Source: JAGLTA01 sp034660735 (GTDB lineage: Bacteria; Patescibacteriota; Patescibacteriia; JAACEG01). From it: a DNA stretch of 10,326 nt. Below, one piece after another: positions 1-6,272 of the stretch. The DNA is taken from contig JAYEJQ010000051.1 in NCBI GenBank assembly GCA_034660735.1, positions 1-10,326 on the forward strand, given 5' to 3'. Position 1 is the first letter of the stretch. Every line of letters starts with the position of its first letter. The notes below the pieces were generated by a model that was not told the DNA's origin, made no database searches, and was given only the letters and a program-made list of their open reading frames with translations. Position numbers and translations under genes: made by a program.

Positions 1-49
1 AATTTTTATATTTGTATTGTTAAATTAGTTAAAAAACTTTGTTTTATTT

Positions 50-625
50 ATGAATCAAGATATTGAAAAATTAGTTTATGAATGGATGTTTACTGATAGT
101 AGCAAAGTTGATATAGATAGTAGATATTATTGCTCAACGCGCGATGTTTTTCAAGCACGGTTGAATATGATGATTGTCTATTTGTTAAAAAATTATGAAA
201 TAAAAGAAGAAAATATTTATATGGTTTCAGCTATTGCTGGCGAGATTGGAAACAATTCTTTTGATCATAATTTAGGGAATTGGAAGGATATTATTGGAAT
301 TTTTTTCGCGTATGAGGTTATTGATAATAAATTAAAGATTTGTTTGGCTGACAGAGGGCAGGGAGTTTTAAATACATTAAAAAGAGTTAAACCAGAACTA
401 AAAAATGATTTAGACGCCTTGCAAACCGCTTTTACTGAAAAAATTTCAGGCAGAGCTCCTGAAAATAGGGGAAATGGATTAAAATTCGTTCGCAACAACG
501 CAAAAGATTTCGGGGTTGTTGTTGATTTTTATTCAGGAAACGCTGTCGCAAAATTAAATAGTAAAATGATAATTAAAAAAATAGATAGATATTTTCAAGG
601 GTGTCTAACAATAATTAAATTTTAA
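50..625 (+). CDS. GHKL-family (HATPase_c) ATP-binding protein, likely regulatory kinase or anti-sigma-like
   Basis: A 191-residue soluble protein with the signature boxes of the GHKL ATP-binding fold. The N-box region is GEIGNNSFDHN (residues 64-74, with E65, N68, N69 and D72). The G1 box is ADRGQGV (100-106) and a G2-like lid is ENRGNGL (138-144). There is no membrane segment, signal peptide, dimerisation/phosphoacceptor helix or receiver domain. It is therefore closer to the small stand-alone ATPases of partner-switching systems (SpoIIAB/RsbW type) than to a sensor kinase. It starts at an ATG with no clear Shine-Dalgarno site. Its TAA is followed after one base by the ATG of the STAS-like gene, so translation is probably coupled. 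Seen: the motifs and spacing. Known: GHKL proteins bind ATP through these boxes. Inferred: it acts on, or is controlled by, the adjacent STAS-like protein. The target is unknown. Confidence 0.85.
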   Translation: MNQDIEKLVYEWMFTDSSKVDIDSRYYCSTRDVFQARLNMMIVYLLKNYEIKEENIYMVSAIAGEIGNNSFDHNLGNWKDIIGIFFAYEVIDNKLKICLADRGQGVLNTLKRVKPELKNDLDALQTAFTEKISGRAPENRGNGLKFVRNNAKDFGVVVDFYSGNAVAKLNSKMIIKKIDRYFQGCLTIIKF

Positions 626-626
626 T

Positions 627-908
627 ATGCTTATAGAAATAAAAAAATTCGGCGAAGTTTTAATTTCTAGACCTGCCGGAAAGGAGGCTTTTTTAACTAT
701 GTCGGCTTATCTAATTAAAGATTTAAATGAAAATGAATTAATTGAAATTGATTTTAAAGGAGTAAAAGTGTTAACGCCGTCATGGGCGGACGAAGTCATC
801 ACAAAATTAGCAGAGAAGTTTAAGAATATTAAATTAATCAATACAGATAATATTACAGTAAAACAGACATTAAAAACCTTGCGAGAATATTCAGGATTAA
901 AAATTTAA
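627..908 (+). CDS. STAS-like domain protein (DUF4325 type)
   Basis: A 93-residue single-domain protein. It carries a hydrophobic strand ending in IDFKGV (41-46) followed by LTPSWADE (49-56). This resembles the DUF4325 STAS-like family, whose usual core is a DF-G-V strand and an S-F-A-D-E turn. In classical STAS antagonists such as SpoIIAA the serine in the equivalent loop is phosphorylated by the partner GHKL kinase, so S52 is a reasonable candidate; this is an inference. It starts one base after the ATPase stop (TAA-T-ATG) and ends nine bases before pheT, giving a compact three-gene array. No DNA-binding domain is fused to it, although some relatives are described with one. The reading frame is clear; the biological role is unknown. 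Confidence 0.75.
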   Translation: MLIEIKKFGEVLISRPAGKEAFLTMSAYLIKDLNENELIEIDFKGVKVLTPSWADEVITKLAEKFKNIKLINTDNITVKQTLKTLREYSGLKI

Positions 909-917
909 ATAAAAATT

Positions 918-3335
918 ATGTTTATATCATTAAATTGGTTAAAGGATTTTGTTAAAATTCCAAGTTCAATAACTTCAGAAGAGTTGGGTTTGCGTTTGAC
1001 AATGTATACTGTTGAAATTGACGGAGTGGAAAAACAGGCGGATAAATTTCGTAATATTATTGTTGGCAAGATTTTAGAAATTAAAAAACATCCGAACGCA
1101 GACAGGTTGCAAATAGCGAAAATTGATGTTGGCAAAGAGAGAATGATGGATGTTGTTTGCGGAGCGTCTAATATTGAAATTGGACAGATGGTTCCAGTCG
1201 CGATAATGGGGGCTAAATTGCCAAATGGATTAGAAATTAATGAAACTGAAATTCGCGGAGTAAAATCTTGCGGGATGATTTGCGCGGAAGATGAATTAGA
1301 ATTAGGCGATGATCATAGCGGAATTATAGTTTTGGAAAAAGACGCAAAAATTGGACAAAATTTAGGAGAGTTTTTAAAATTAAACGACACGATTTTTGAA
1401 GTTGATAATAAATCAATTACGAACCGCCCAGACTTATGGGGGCATTATGGAATGGCTCGCGAGATCAGCGCGTTTTTAAAAGTTGAATTAAAAAAATTAA
1501 AGGTTGGCTTAAAATGTTTGCAAAAAATCACGGATAAAAAAATTAACATTAAAATTGAAAAACCTGAATTATGCAAGCGGTATATGGCAATAGAAATGAG
1601 TGGAATAGAAATTGCTCCGTCGCCAAAATGGATGCAGAAAAGATTGATTGCTGTCGGGATGAAGCCGATTAACAATATTGTTGATATTACAAATTTTGTG
1701 ATGTTGGAATTAGGGCAGCCACTCCACGCTTTTGATAAAAATTTAGTTGATAAAATAGTCGTAAGACAGGCGAAAAAAGGCGAGACAATAGAAACATTAG
1801 ATAAAGAAAAAAAAGAATTAGATAAAGATATTTTAGTTATTGCAAACAGTAAAAAGCCATTGGCGGTTGCTGGCGTAATTGGAGGAATTGACAGTGGAAT
1901 TACGGAAAAAACAGATTCAATAATTATTGAATCCGCAAATTTTGATTTTCTTACAATTAGAAAAGCATCGCAAAAAATTGGAACGCGAACAGAGTCTTCA
2001 ATGCGTTTTGAAAAAGGGTTTGATCCGAATTTATGCGAAATCGCGATAGCGCGTGCGGTTGAATTGACAAAACAGATTTGTCCGCAAGCGAAAATTGCAA
2101 GCGATTTAGCTGATAAAAAACAGTTTAAAAAAGATAAAAAAATAATTGAATTGGATTTAGAATGGCTGAATAAAAAAATAGGAGATAATATTTCGGAAAA
2201 AAAAATTGTTAAAATTTTAACAAGTTTAGGATTTAAAATTAAAAAAGATCAAAAAAATATTTTAGCCGTTGAAATTCCGAGTTGGCGCGCTGGGAGAGAT
2301 ATAACAATTCCTGAAGATTTAGTGGAAGAAATCGTCAGGATTTATGGTTATGATAATTTGGAATTAAATATGCCGATGGCTGAAATAAAATCGTCGGTAA
2401 TTCATAAGGAACAGATATTAGAACAAAAAATAAAGAATATTTTAATCGGATCTCCAATTTTATCAGAGGTATATAATTATTCTTTTGTCGGCGAAGAGCA
2501 GTTGGCAAAATTAGGAATCGGTTTTTCAAATTATATTAAATTAGCAAATCCTATTTCAAATTTACAGACGATGCTTCGGCAGAATTTAACTGTAAATTTG
2601 CTTGAGAATATAAAAATTAATCAAGCGAAATTTAATGAAATTCGCTTGTTTGAAATCGGCAGTGTATATTTTTCAGAAGATGGCGATATTTATAAAGACA
2701 GTAAAAACAGGAAAAAATTGCCGCGCGAAGAAAAAATATTAGGGATTGTTTTGGTTGGAGGAAAGAACAATAGCCTTTTTAAAGAGATGAAGGGCATTGT
2801 TGAATATTTAGCGGAAAATTTTGATTTAGAAATTAATTTTAAACAGGCGAAAAATATCAAAGATTGGGAAGATGAAAAATTCGCGTCGCTGATTAAAATC
2901 GGTAAAACAGAAATCGGCTCAATAAATATTTTAAAAACCGCGGCGGCTAAAAAAATAGGTATTAAAAAAGAGGTTGTTTTCGCTGAAATTATTTTAAAAA
3001 ATTTTTTCAGCGAGATAGAAAAAACAGTGAGCAAAAAATATAAGCCGCGCGAAAAATATCCGTCGGTAGTCCGCGATCTCGCTTTTGTTATTGATGTAAA
3101 AATGTCATATAGCGAAATAAGAGAAGAGATTTTAGAATTTAACAAAGAGATAAGAAACGTTGAATTATTTGATGAATTTGTCAACGGAAAATTAGGCGAT
3201 AATAAAAAAAGTTTGGCTTTTCATATTGTTTATCAAGCAGGCAGAACTCTAATTTCAAAAGAGGTTGATAATTTGCAAAAAAAATTAGTCAACCATTTAA
3301 GAGATAAGTTTAAAGCAGAGATCCGCGATTTTTAA
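918..3335 (+). CDS. pheT: Phenylalanyl-tRNA synthetase beta subunit
   Basis: Beta subunit of the class II (alphabeta)2 enzyme that attaches phenylalanine to tRNA-Phe in the cytoplasm. Its 805 residues are close to the family's usual length of about 800. Domains in order: an N-terminal opening ISLNWLKDFV typical of PheT; an EMAP/OB-type tRNA-binding domain (about 40-150, with HPNADRLQIAKIDVG at 58-72 and VCGASNI at 80-86); the B3/B4 editing region with ITNRPDLWGHYGMAREI (167-183) and NIVDITNFVMLELGQPLHAFD; a B5 domain near 400-470 ending in PEDLVEEIVRIYGYDNL; a catalytic-like core; and a C-terminal FDX-ACB anticodon-binding domain starting near KYKPREKYPSVVRDLAFV. The ATG at 918 places the conserved N-terminus correctly, so this start is secure. 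The alpha subunit gene (pheS), usually just upstream, is not in the window; the preceding genes are the ATPase/STAS pair. Confidence 0.97.
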   Translation: MFISLNWLKDFVKIPSSITSEELGLRLTMYTVEIDGVEKQADKFRNIIVGKILEIKKHPNADRLQIAKIDVGKERMMDVVCGASNIEIGQMVPVAIMGAKLPNGLEINETEIRGVKSCGMICAEDELELGDDHSGIIVLEKDAKIGQNLGEFLKLNDTIFEVDNKSITNRPDLWGHYGMAREISAFLKVELKKLKVGLKCLQKITDKKINIKIEKPELCKRYMAIEMSGIEIAPSPKWMQKRLIAVGMKPINNIVDITNFVMLELGQPLHAFDKNLVDKIVVRQAKKGETIETLDKEKKELDKDILVIANSKKPLAVAGVIGGIDSGITEKTDSIIIESANFDFLTIRKASQKIGTRTESSMRFEKGFDPNLCEIAIARAVELTKQICPQAKIASDLADKKQFKKDKKIIELDLEWLNKKIGDNISEKKIVKILTSLGFKIKKDQKNILAVEIPSWRAGRDITIPEDLVEEIVRIYGYDNLELNMPMAEIKSSVIHKEQILEQKIKNILIGSPILSEVYNYSFVGEEQLAKLGIGFSNYIKLANPISNLQTMLRQNLTVNLLENIKINQAKFNEIRLFEIGSVYFSEDGDIYKDSKNRKKLPREEKILGIVLVGGKNNSLFKEMKGIVEYLAENFDLEINFKQAKNIKDWEDEKFASLIKIGKTEIGSINILKTAAAKKIGIKKEVVFAEIILKNFFSEIEKTVSKKYKPREKYPSVVRDLAFVIDVKMSYSEIREEILEFNKEIRNVELFDEFVNGKLGDNKKSLAFHIVYQAGRTLISKEVDNLQKKLVNHLRDKFKAEIRDF

Positions 3336-3372
3336 ATTTTGTATAATAAAAAATTAAAAAATATTCAAAAGT

Positions 3373-3402
3373 ACAGGCTCTGAAATAAACTCAAGATGAC
3401 AA
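3373..3402. repeat. Dispersed palindromic (REP-like) repeat, copy A
   Basis: Thirty bases that match 4876-4905 at 25 of 30 positions in the same orientation. The core reads CTCTGAA-ATAAA-CTCAAGA, a degenerate version of the cleaner palindrome in copy B. It lies between the convergent pheT and glycosyltransferase genes and overlaps the last codons and the TGA stop of the glycosyltransferase. Similar palindromes of the form TCATCCTGAATTTATTTCAGGA are, from memory, common dispersed elements in many bacterial genomes; this was not searched here. Confidence 0.7.
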
Positions 3403-4545
3403 TTTGAAAAATAATTTATTTAATTTATTCCCGATTATTTCAGGATTGTATTTTTTTTCAGCGATTTTTCTGCCGTTAATCCCCATATTTTTTTTAAGTT
3501 CGTCATTTTTTAAAATTAGACGCATTTTTTCAGTCAAGTCGTCGGCGTTTTTCGGTTCTGTTAAAAATCCGTTTATCCCATTTTCAACTAAGCTTCTTAC
3601 GCCAGGAAGATTAGAAGCGATTACAGGAATTCCGCTTGCCATCGCTTCTAACAAAACAATCCCAAATGCTTCTGATTTATCAATAGACGGTAAAACAAAA
3701 ATATCGCTTAAATTATAGAATCGCGTTAAGTCCTTATTGCTTGCCTCTCCAGTAAAAATCACATTATCCCTTAACCCGAAATTGAAAGCCGTTTGCTGAT
3801 ACTCAAATTTCATATCTCCATCACCTACGATTATAAGGCGGACATTGTCTGTTTTTTGTGTTAGTTTATAAAATGCTTTTATTAAAAAATTTACGCCTTT
3901 GAAATAGTGAGCCCTGTCTAATCTGCCAACAAAAAGAATAATTTTTTCGTTTTCTTTTATTCTGTATTTTTTAATTAGGGATGATGGACGTTGACGAGGA
4001 CGAAAGCGGTCTAAATCAATCGAAAAAGGAATTTCAGCGAATTTATTAGTATATTCTTTAAAAATATTTTTAATTTTTGAATGCTCCACGTAATCAAAGG
4101 ATGACACAATAATTTTATCAGCTGAGCTTAAAATTCGCGGCATTAAAAATTTATAATGCAACTGAAAAAATTTTCCCAACAATCCGTTTCCAATAACATC
4201 CATATGATAAGTTATTATCAATTTGGCTTCAGTTTTATTAAATTTTTTCAAGAGCCAGACAATTTCCGCGCTTCCAAAAAAAGGGTAGTGCAGATGTATA
4301 ATATCAAAATTTTTCAATTTCCAAAATAGTTGTGCTAAAATCGCGCCATTGCCGTATTTAAAAACAGGAAACATTTTATTGACGCGGACTAAAGTCGGAA
4401 TTTTTTTATTTCGCAGAAAAGCGCGCGGCGTAAAAATAACGATTTCCGCGCCTTGTTTTTTTAGTTCTTCCGCATTATCTAAAGCTGCATTTCCAATTCC
4501 TCCTTTATACGGCGGAAAGACACATGTTATTGAAGCAATACGCAT
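3391..4545 (-). CDS. GT4-family glycosyltransferase
   Basis: A 384-residue retaining glycosyltransferase of the GT-B fold. Evidence: an N-terminal acceptor-side domain opening MRIASITCVFPPYKGGIGNA, the typical GT4 start with a glycine-rich loop; HLHYPFFG near 84-91; ITYHMD near 111; the C-terminal donor domain with FVGRLDRAHYFKGVNFLIKAF (from 205) and VGDGDM near 240; and the diagnostic EX7E motif SEAFGIVLLE (E292 and E300) followed by AMASGIPVIAS. An upstream ATG at 4578 would add 11 residues (MEKCRDLIYKF), but the family N-terminus begins at the ATG at 4545, so that start is used. The likely role is sugar transfer to a cell-surface polysaccharide or lipid from a nucleotide-sugar; donor and acceptor cannot be read from sequence. 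It stands alone, convergent with pheT, and its final codons (LSS then TGA) come from a dispersed repeat. Confidence 0.92.
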   Translation of the reverse strand: MRIASITCVFPPYKGGIGNAALDNAEELKKQGAEIVIFTPRAFLRNKKIPTLVRVNKMFPVFKYGNGAILAQLFWKLKNFDIIHLHYPFFGSAEIVWLLKKFNKTEAKLIITYHMDVIGNGLLGKFFQLHYKFLMPRILSSADKIIVSSFDYVEHSKIKNIFKEYTNKFAEIPFSIDLDRFRPRQRPSSLIKKYRIKENEKIILFVGRLDRAHYFKGVNFLIKAFYKLTQKTDNVRLIIVGDGDMKFEYQQTAFNFGLRDNVIFTGEASNKDLTRFYNLSDIFVLPSIDKSEAFGIVLLEAMASGIPVIASNLPGVRSLVENGINGFLTEPKNADDLTEKMRLILKNDELKKNMGINGRKIAEKKYNPEIIGNKLNKLFFKLSS

Positions 4546-4611
4546 AAATTTATAAATTAAATCTCGGCATTTTTCCATATCTTAGCGAAATTTAATTTTT
4601 GAATTGTTATT

Positions 4612-4659
4612 AAAATATTAAAAATTTTCAATTTCCAATGATTAAATTTTTAATATTTT
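4612..4659. repeat. Long AT-only inverted repeat (16-bp perfect stem)
   Basis: AAAATATTAAAAATTT (4612-4627) is perfectly complementary to AAATTTTTAATATTTT (4644-4659), with a 16-base loop. The stem contains only A and T and a T run follows on the plus strand. No plus-strand gene is upstream for it to terminate. It lies about 70 bases upstream of the glycosyltransferase start, so it could shape that gene's leader or insulate it from upstream minus-strand transcription. Both roles are inference. Confidence 0.7.
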
Positions 4660-4690
4660 TTTGAATTATGAAATACGTAAAAATTTGTTA

Positions 4691-4752
4691 TTCCGCCCAG
4701 CTGCTCGCGAGCGGCGGAACCTGCCCGATTGCCTTGCATTAAGGCAGGCGGG
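4691..4752. repeat. GC-rich double-hairpin element
   Basis: A GC-rich islet in AT-rich surroundings. The first hairpin pairs TTCCGCC (4691-4697) with GGCGGAA (4713-4719). The self-complementary GCTCGCGAGC (4703-4712) lies inside it, so if the five bases CAGCT were removed the whole would be a perfect 24-base palindrome. The second pairs CCCG (4724-4727) with CGGG (4749-4752) around GCCTT (4731-4735) and AAGGC (4741-4745). No open reading frame covers it. It looks like a palindromic mobile or extragenic repeat. It shares the word CCTGCCCG with the hairpin core at 6179-6186. Confidence 0.65.
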
Positions 4753-4875
4753 TCTGTCATCTATCACGTTAACTAATATCTAACTGGGATTACTGTCCGC
4801 TACATTATGATTAAGATTAATAAAACTTAAATATTATAGTTTCTTTTATTGAGTAATATTTAGTTGCCAACATAC

Positions 4876-4905
4876 ACAGATCCTGAAATAAATTCAGGAT
4901 GACAA
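4876..4905. repeat. Dispersed palindromic (REP-like) repeat, copy B
   Basis: Same 30-base element as at 3373-3402, five mismatches apart. Here the palindrome is perfect: TCCTGAA (4881-4887), loop ATAAA, TTCAGGA (4893-4899). It is followed by GACAA and a stretch of AATTTGAAAATT-like short repeats (4911-4940). It sits downstream of the tRNA-Thr terminator in an intergenic repeat island. Confidence 0.7.
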
Positions 4906-4954
4906 TAGATAGAATTTGAAAATTAAGAATTGAAAATTATTTATATTATAGCAT

Positions 4955-4987
4955 AAAAAAAATAAAGCAAGGATGCTTTGCTTTATT
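4955..4987 (-). terminator. Intrinsic terminator of the rpmF-nusB-tRNA-Thr unit
   Basis: On the minus strand AATAAAGCAA and TTGCTTTATT form a perfect 10-bp stem (4978-4987 with 4961-4970) around a 7-base loop, followed directly by six T residues (4960-4955). It begins 30 bases past the tRNA 3' end. This is a textbook Rho-independent terminator closing the minus-strand unit. Confidence 0.85.
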
Positions 4988-5016
4988 CGTAATTCGCCGT
5001 GAAATTATTTTAGCGG

Positions 5017-5089
5017 AGCCGTTGCGCGGATTTGAACCGCGGACCCCTTCCTTACCATGGAAGTGCTCTGCCAGCTGAGCTACAACGGC
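5017..5089 (-). tRNA. tRNA-Thr (anticodon GGU)
   Basis: A 73-base cloverleaf read by eye. The acceptor stem is GCCGTTG/CAACGGC (7 bp). The D-arm is GCTC-AGCTGGCA-GAGC. The anticodon stem is CTTCC/GGAAG with loop ATGGTAA, giving anticodon GGU, which reads threonine codons ACC and ACU. The variable loop is GGGTC, and the T-arm CGCGG-TTCAAAT-CCGCG has the standard loop. The discriminator base is U. The next three bases are CCG rather than CCA, so the CCA tail is not encoded and must be added by a nucleotidyltransferase. It lies 22 bases downstream of nusB and just before a strong terminator, so it is probably processed from the rpmF-nusB transcript. Confidence 0.95.
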
Positions 5090-5111
5090 AGTAGAATATT
5101 TGTCGATAATT

Positions 5112-5561
5112 TTAATGCTTTTCTATTTTTTTATAAATACTGCCTAATACTCCATTTACGAATTTTCCTGATTTTTCTCCGCCAAAAGTTTTAGCCAGTT
5201 CAATCGCTTCATTGATAGCAACCTTTGCGGGCATATTATAGTTAAATTTTAATTCATAAACGCCTAATCGCAATATATTTCTGTCAATGATAGTAATTTT
5301 TTCAATCGGCCATTCAGGCGCGTATTTCGCGATTGTTTTGTCTATGTTTTCTATATTGTCAATTACGCCGTTTATTAGATTTTCAACAAATCCAAAATCG
5401 TTATCTTTTGAAATCTGCTCGCTTATTTTTGCTTTCATCTCTTTTTTGATAATTTTAAAATGTTCGTTTATTTTTTGATAATGTAAAGAGAACGCAGATC
5501 TGAAGTCTGATTGGTATAATATTTGCATAGCGATAATTCTGCAAAAATGACGATTATACAT
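5112..5561 (-). CDS. nusB: Transcription antitermination factor NusB
   Basis: A 149-residue all-helical RNA-binding protein of the NusB family, close to the usual 130-160 residues. NusB pairs with NusE (ribosomal protein S10), binds boxA RNA and supports antitermination on rRNA operons. Visible family features: the N-terminal helix CRIIAMQILYQSDF (7-20), matching the usual R-x-x-A-x-Q-x-L-Y-Q pattern; FVENLINGVIDNIENID (58-74); the core IIDRNILRLGVYEL (91-104); PAKVAINEAIELAKTFGGEK (111-130) and SGKFVNGVLGSIYKKI (131-146). The usual ARR near the N-terminus is reduced to CR. The ATG follows the rpmF stop after one base (TAA-T-ATG), so translation is likely coupled to L32 synthesis. tRNA-Thr follows 22 bases downstream in the same unit. 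Confidence 0.96.
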   Translation of the reverse strand: MYNRHFCRIIAMQILYQSDFRSAFSLHYQKINEHFKIIKKEMKAKISEQISKDNDFGFVENLINGVIDNIENIDKTIAKYAPEWPIEKITIIDRNILRLGVYELKFNYNMPAKVAINEAIELAKTFGGEKSGKFVNGVLGSIYKKIEKH

Positions 5562-5562
5562 A

Positions 5563-5838
5563 TTATTTTTTATTTTTAACGGTTTTTTCTTTTTTTGCCT
5601 TTTCTTTTTTTTCTTTTCTCTCTTTTTTCTTTTTTTCAGCTTCAGCTTTTTTCGCGCCTTTCTCTTTTATTGTTAAGACCTGTCTGCCTTTGTAAGTTCC
5701 GCAGTTTAAGCAAGCGGTATGAGGCAAAATCGCTTTTTTGCATTTTGGGCAGGAAGCCAAATTAACTTTTTTAAGAGCATTATGCGATCGCCTTTGGTTG
5801 CTAGCGGATTTTGTTTGCTGTTTTTTTGGTACTGACAT
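5563..5838 (-). CDS. rpmF: Ribosomal protein L32 (bL32) with lysine-rich C-terminal extension
   Basis: A large-subunit ribosomal protein of the zinc-ribbon type. Family features: the N-terminus MSVPKKQQTKSASNQRRSHN, matching the usual A-V-P-K...R-R-S-H opening, and two zinc knuckles CPKC (30-33) and CLNC (43-46), followed by GTYKGRQVL. Ordinary bL32 is about 55-60 residues, so this 91-residue form carries some 30 extra residues (about 60-91), almost all K, E and A. The tail should form a highly charged helix or a disordered rRNA-binding extension; that is inference. The ATG at 5838 has no Shine-Dalgarno site. The gene heads the rpmF-nusB-tRNA-Thr unit and its stop is one base from the nusB start. 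Confidence 0.95.
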   Translation of the reverse strand: MSVPKKQQTKSASNQRRSHNALKKVNLASCPKCKKAILPHTACLNCGTYKGRQVLTIKEKGAKKAEAEKKKKERKEKKEKAKKEKTVKNKK

Positions 5839-5870
5839 AAAGATTATTTTTTAAAGTTGATTTATTATTT

Positions 5871-5902
5871 TGTATACTATCTTATTAAACGCAATAAGTC
5901 AA
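5871..5902 (-). promoter_or_regulatory. Candidate sigma-70-type promoter for rpmF-nusB-tRNA-Thr
   Basis: On the minus strand TTGACT (5902-5897) lies 17 bases from TAGTAT (5879-5874). An overlapping alternative -10 is TATACA (5876-5871) with a 20-base spacer. The placement about 35 bases before the rpmF ATG fits a short leader. Assigned by consensus match only. Confidence 0.5.
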
Positions 5903-6155
5903 TTATTACTGTTGAATTTTATAGCATTATTACGCGCCGCCGCAGTCCCTATCAGAGACTGTTGTGAGACGGAATTTTGTCTGCTCAAAAAGAAAATTTG
6001 ATTATTTTGTTTAATATTTAAGAACGAGAAGTTTTTCCGACTTCCTTTTTAAAAATTATTATTCATCTGCAAAATTTTGGGGAAGGAATTTTTTCTTATT
6101 ATTGTATATTATTTTAAGAAAATTCCTGAATCGTTTATCGCGTTGTTATCGGATG
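5903..6155. other. Gene-free stretch with several inverted repeats
   Basis: No credible gene is seen on either strand. Structures present: a hairpin CAGTC (5943-5947) with GACTG (5957-5961), extended by CT/AG past one mismatch; a weaker AGAC/GTCT hairpin (5967-5970 with 5979-5982); and an inverted repeat of AGGAATTTTTTCTTA (6084-6098) with TAAGAAAATTCCT (6115-6127), which pairs fully apart from two extra T bases. The rpmF promoter borders it on the left and a two-copy repeat module on the right. A low-complexity frame begins at a TTG at 6077 but shows no protein-family signal. Confidence 0.5.
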
Positions 6156-6240
6156 TAATTAAAAGTTTTTGTTTTGCGCCTGCCCGCCGAATTGGCGGGA
6201 AGCAAAACATTGTTTGGGGCTATTTTTTATTTTTTTATTT
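6156..6240 (+). repeat. Two-copy hairpin module, copy 1 (GC-rich core)
   Basis: Left arm TAATTAAAAGTTTTT (6156-6170) and right arm 6213-6240 (TTTGGGGCTATTTTTT followed by more T) recur exactly, inverted, at 10078-10092 and 10029-10056. The core differs between copies. Here it is a hairpin with outer stem GTTTTGC/GCAAAAC (6171-6177 with 6202-6208) and inner stem CCCGCC/GGCGGG (6183-6188 with 6194-6199). A hairpin followed by a T-rich tract resembles a terminator, but no plus-strand gene precedes it. The gap between arms is 42 bases here and 21 in copy 2, both multiples of three. Confidence 0.7.
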
Positions 6241-6272
6241 AAATTTTTATTTTATAAAATTATAATGTATTT

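Noticed and set aside
2690..3184. 164-codon open frame on the minus strand inside pheT
   Set aside because: It is the shadow of the clearly conserved pheT frame. Its composition is rich in S, F, L and I, as expected from the antisense of lysine-rich coding sequence.
6077..6265. Open frame of 62 codons beginning at TTG, plus strand
   Set aside because: Its sequence is hydrophobic low complexity and spans an inverted repeat and the two-copy hairpin module. There is no Shine-Dalgarno site and no family motif. The frame is discussed under the repeat module but not called as a gene.
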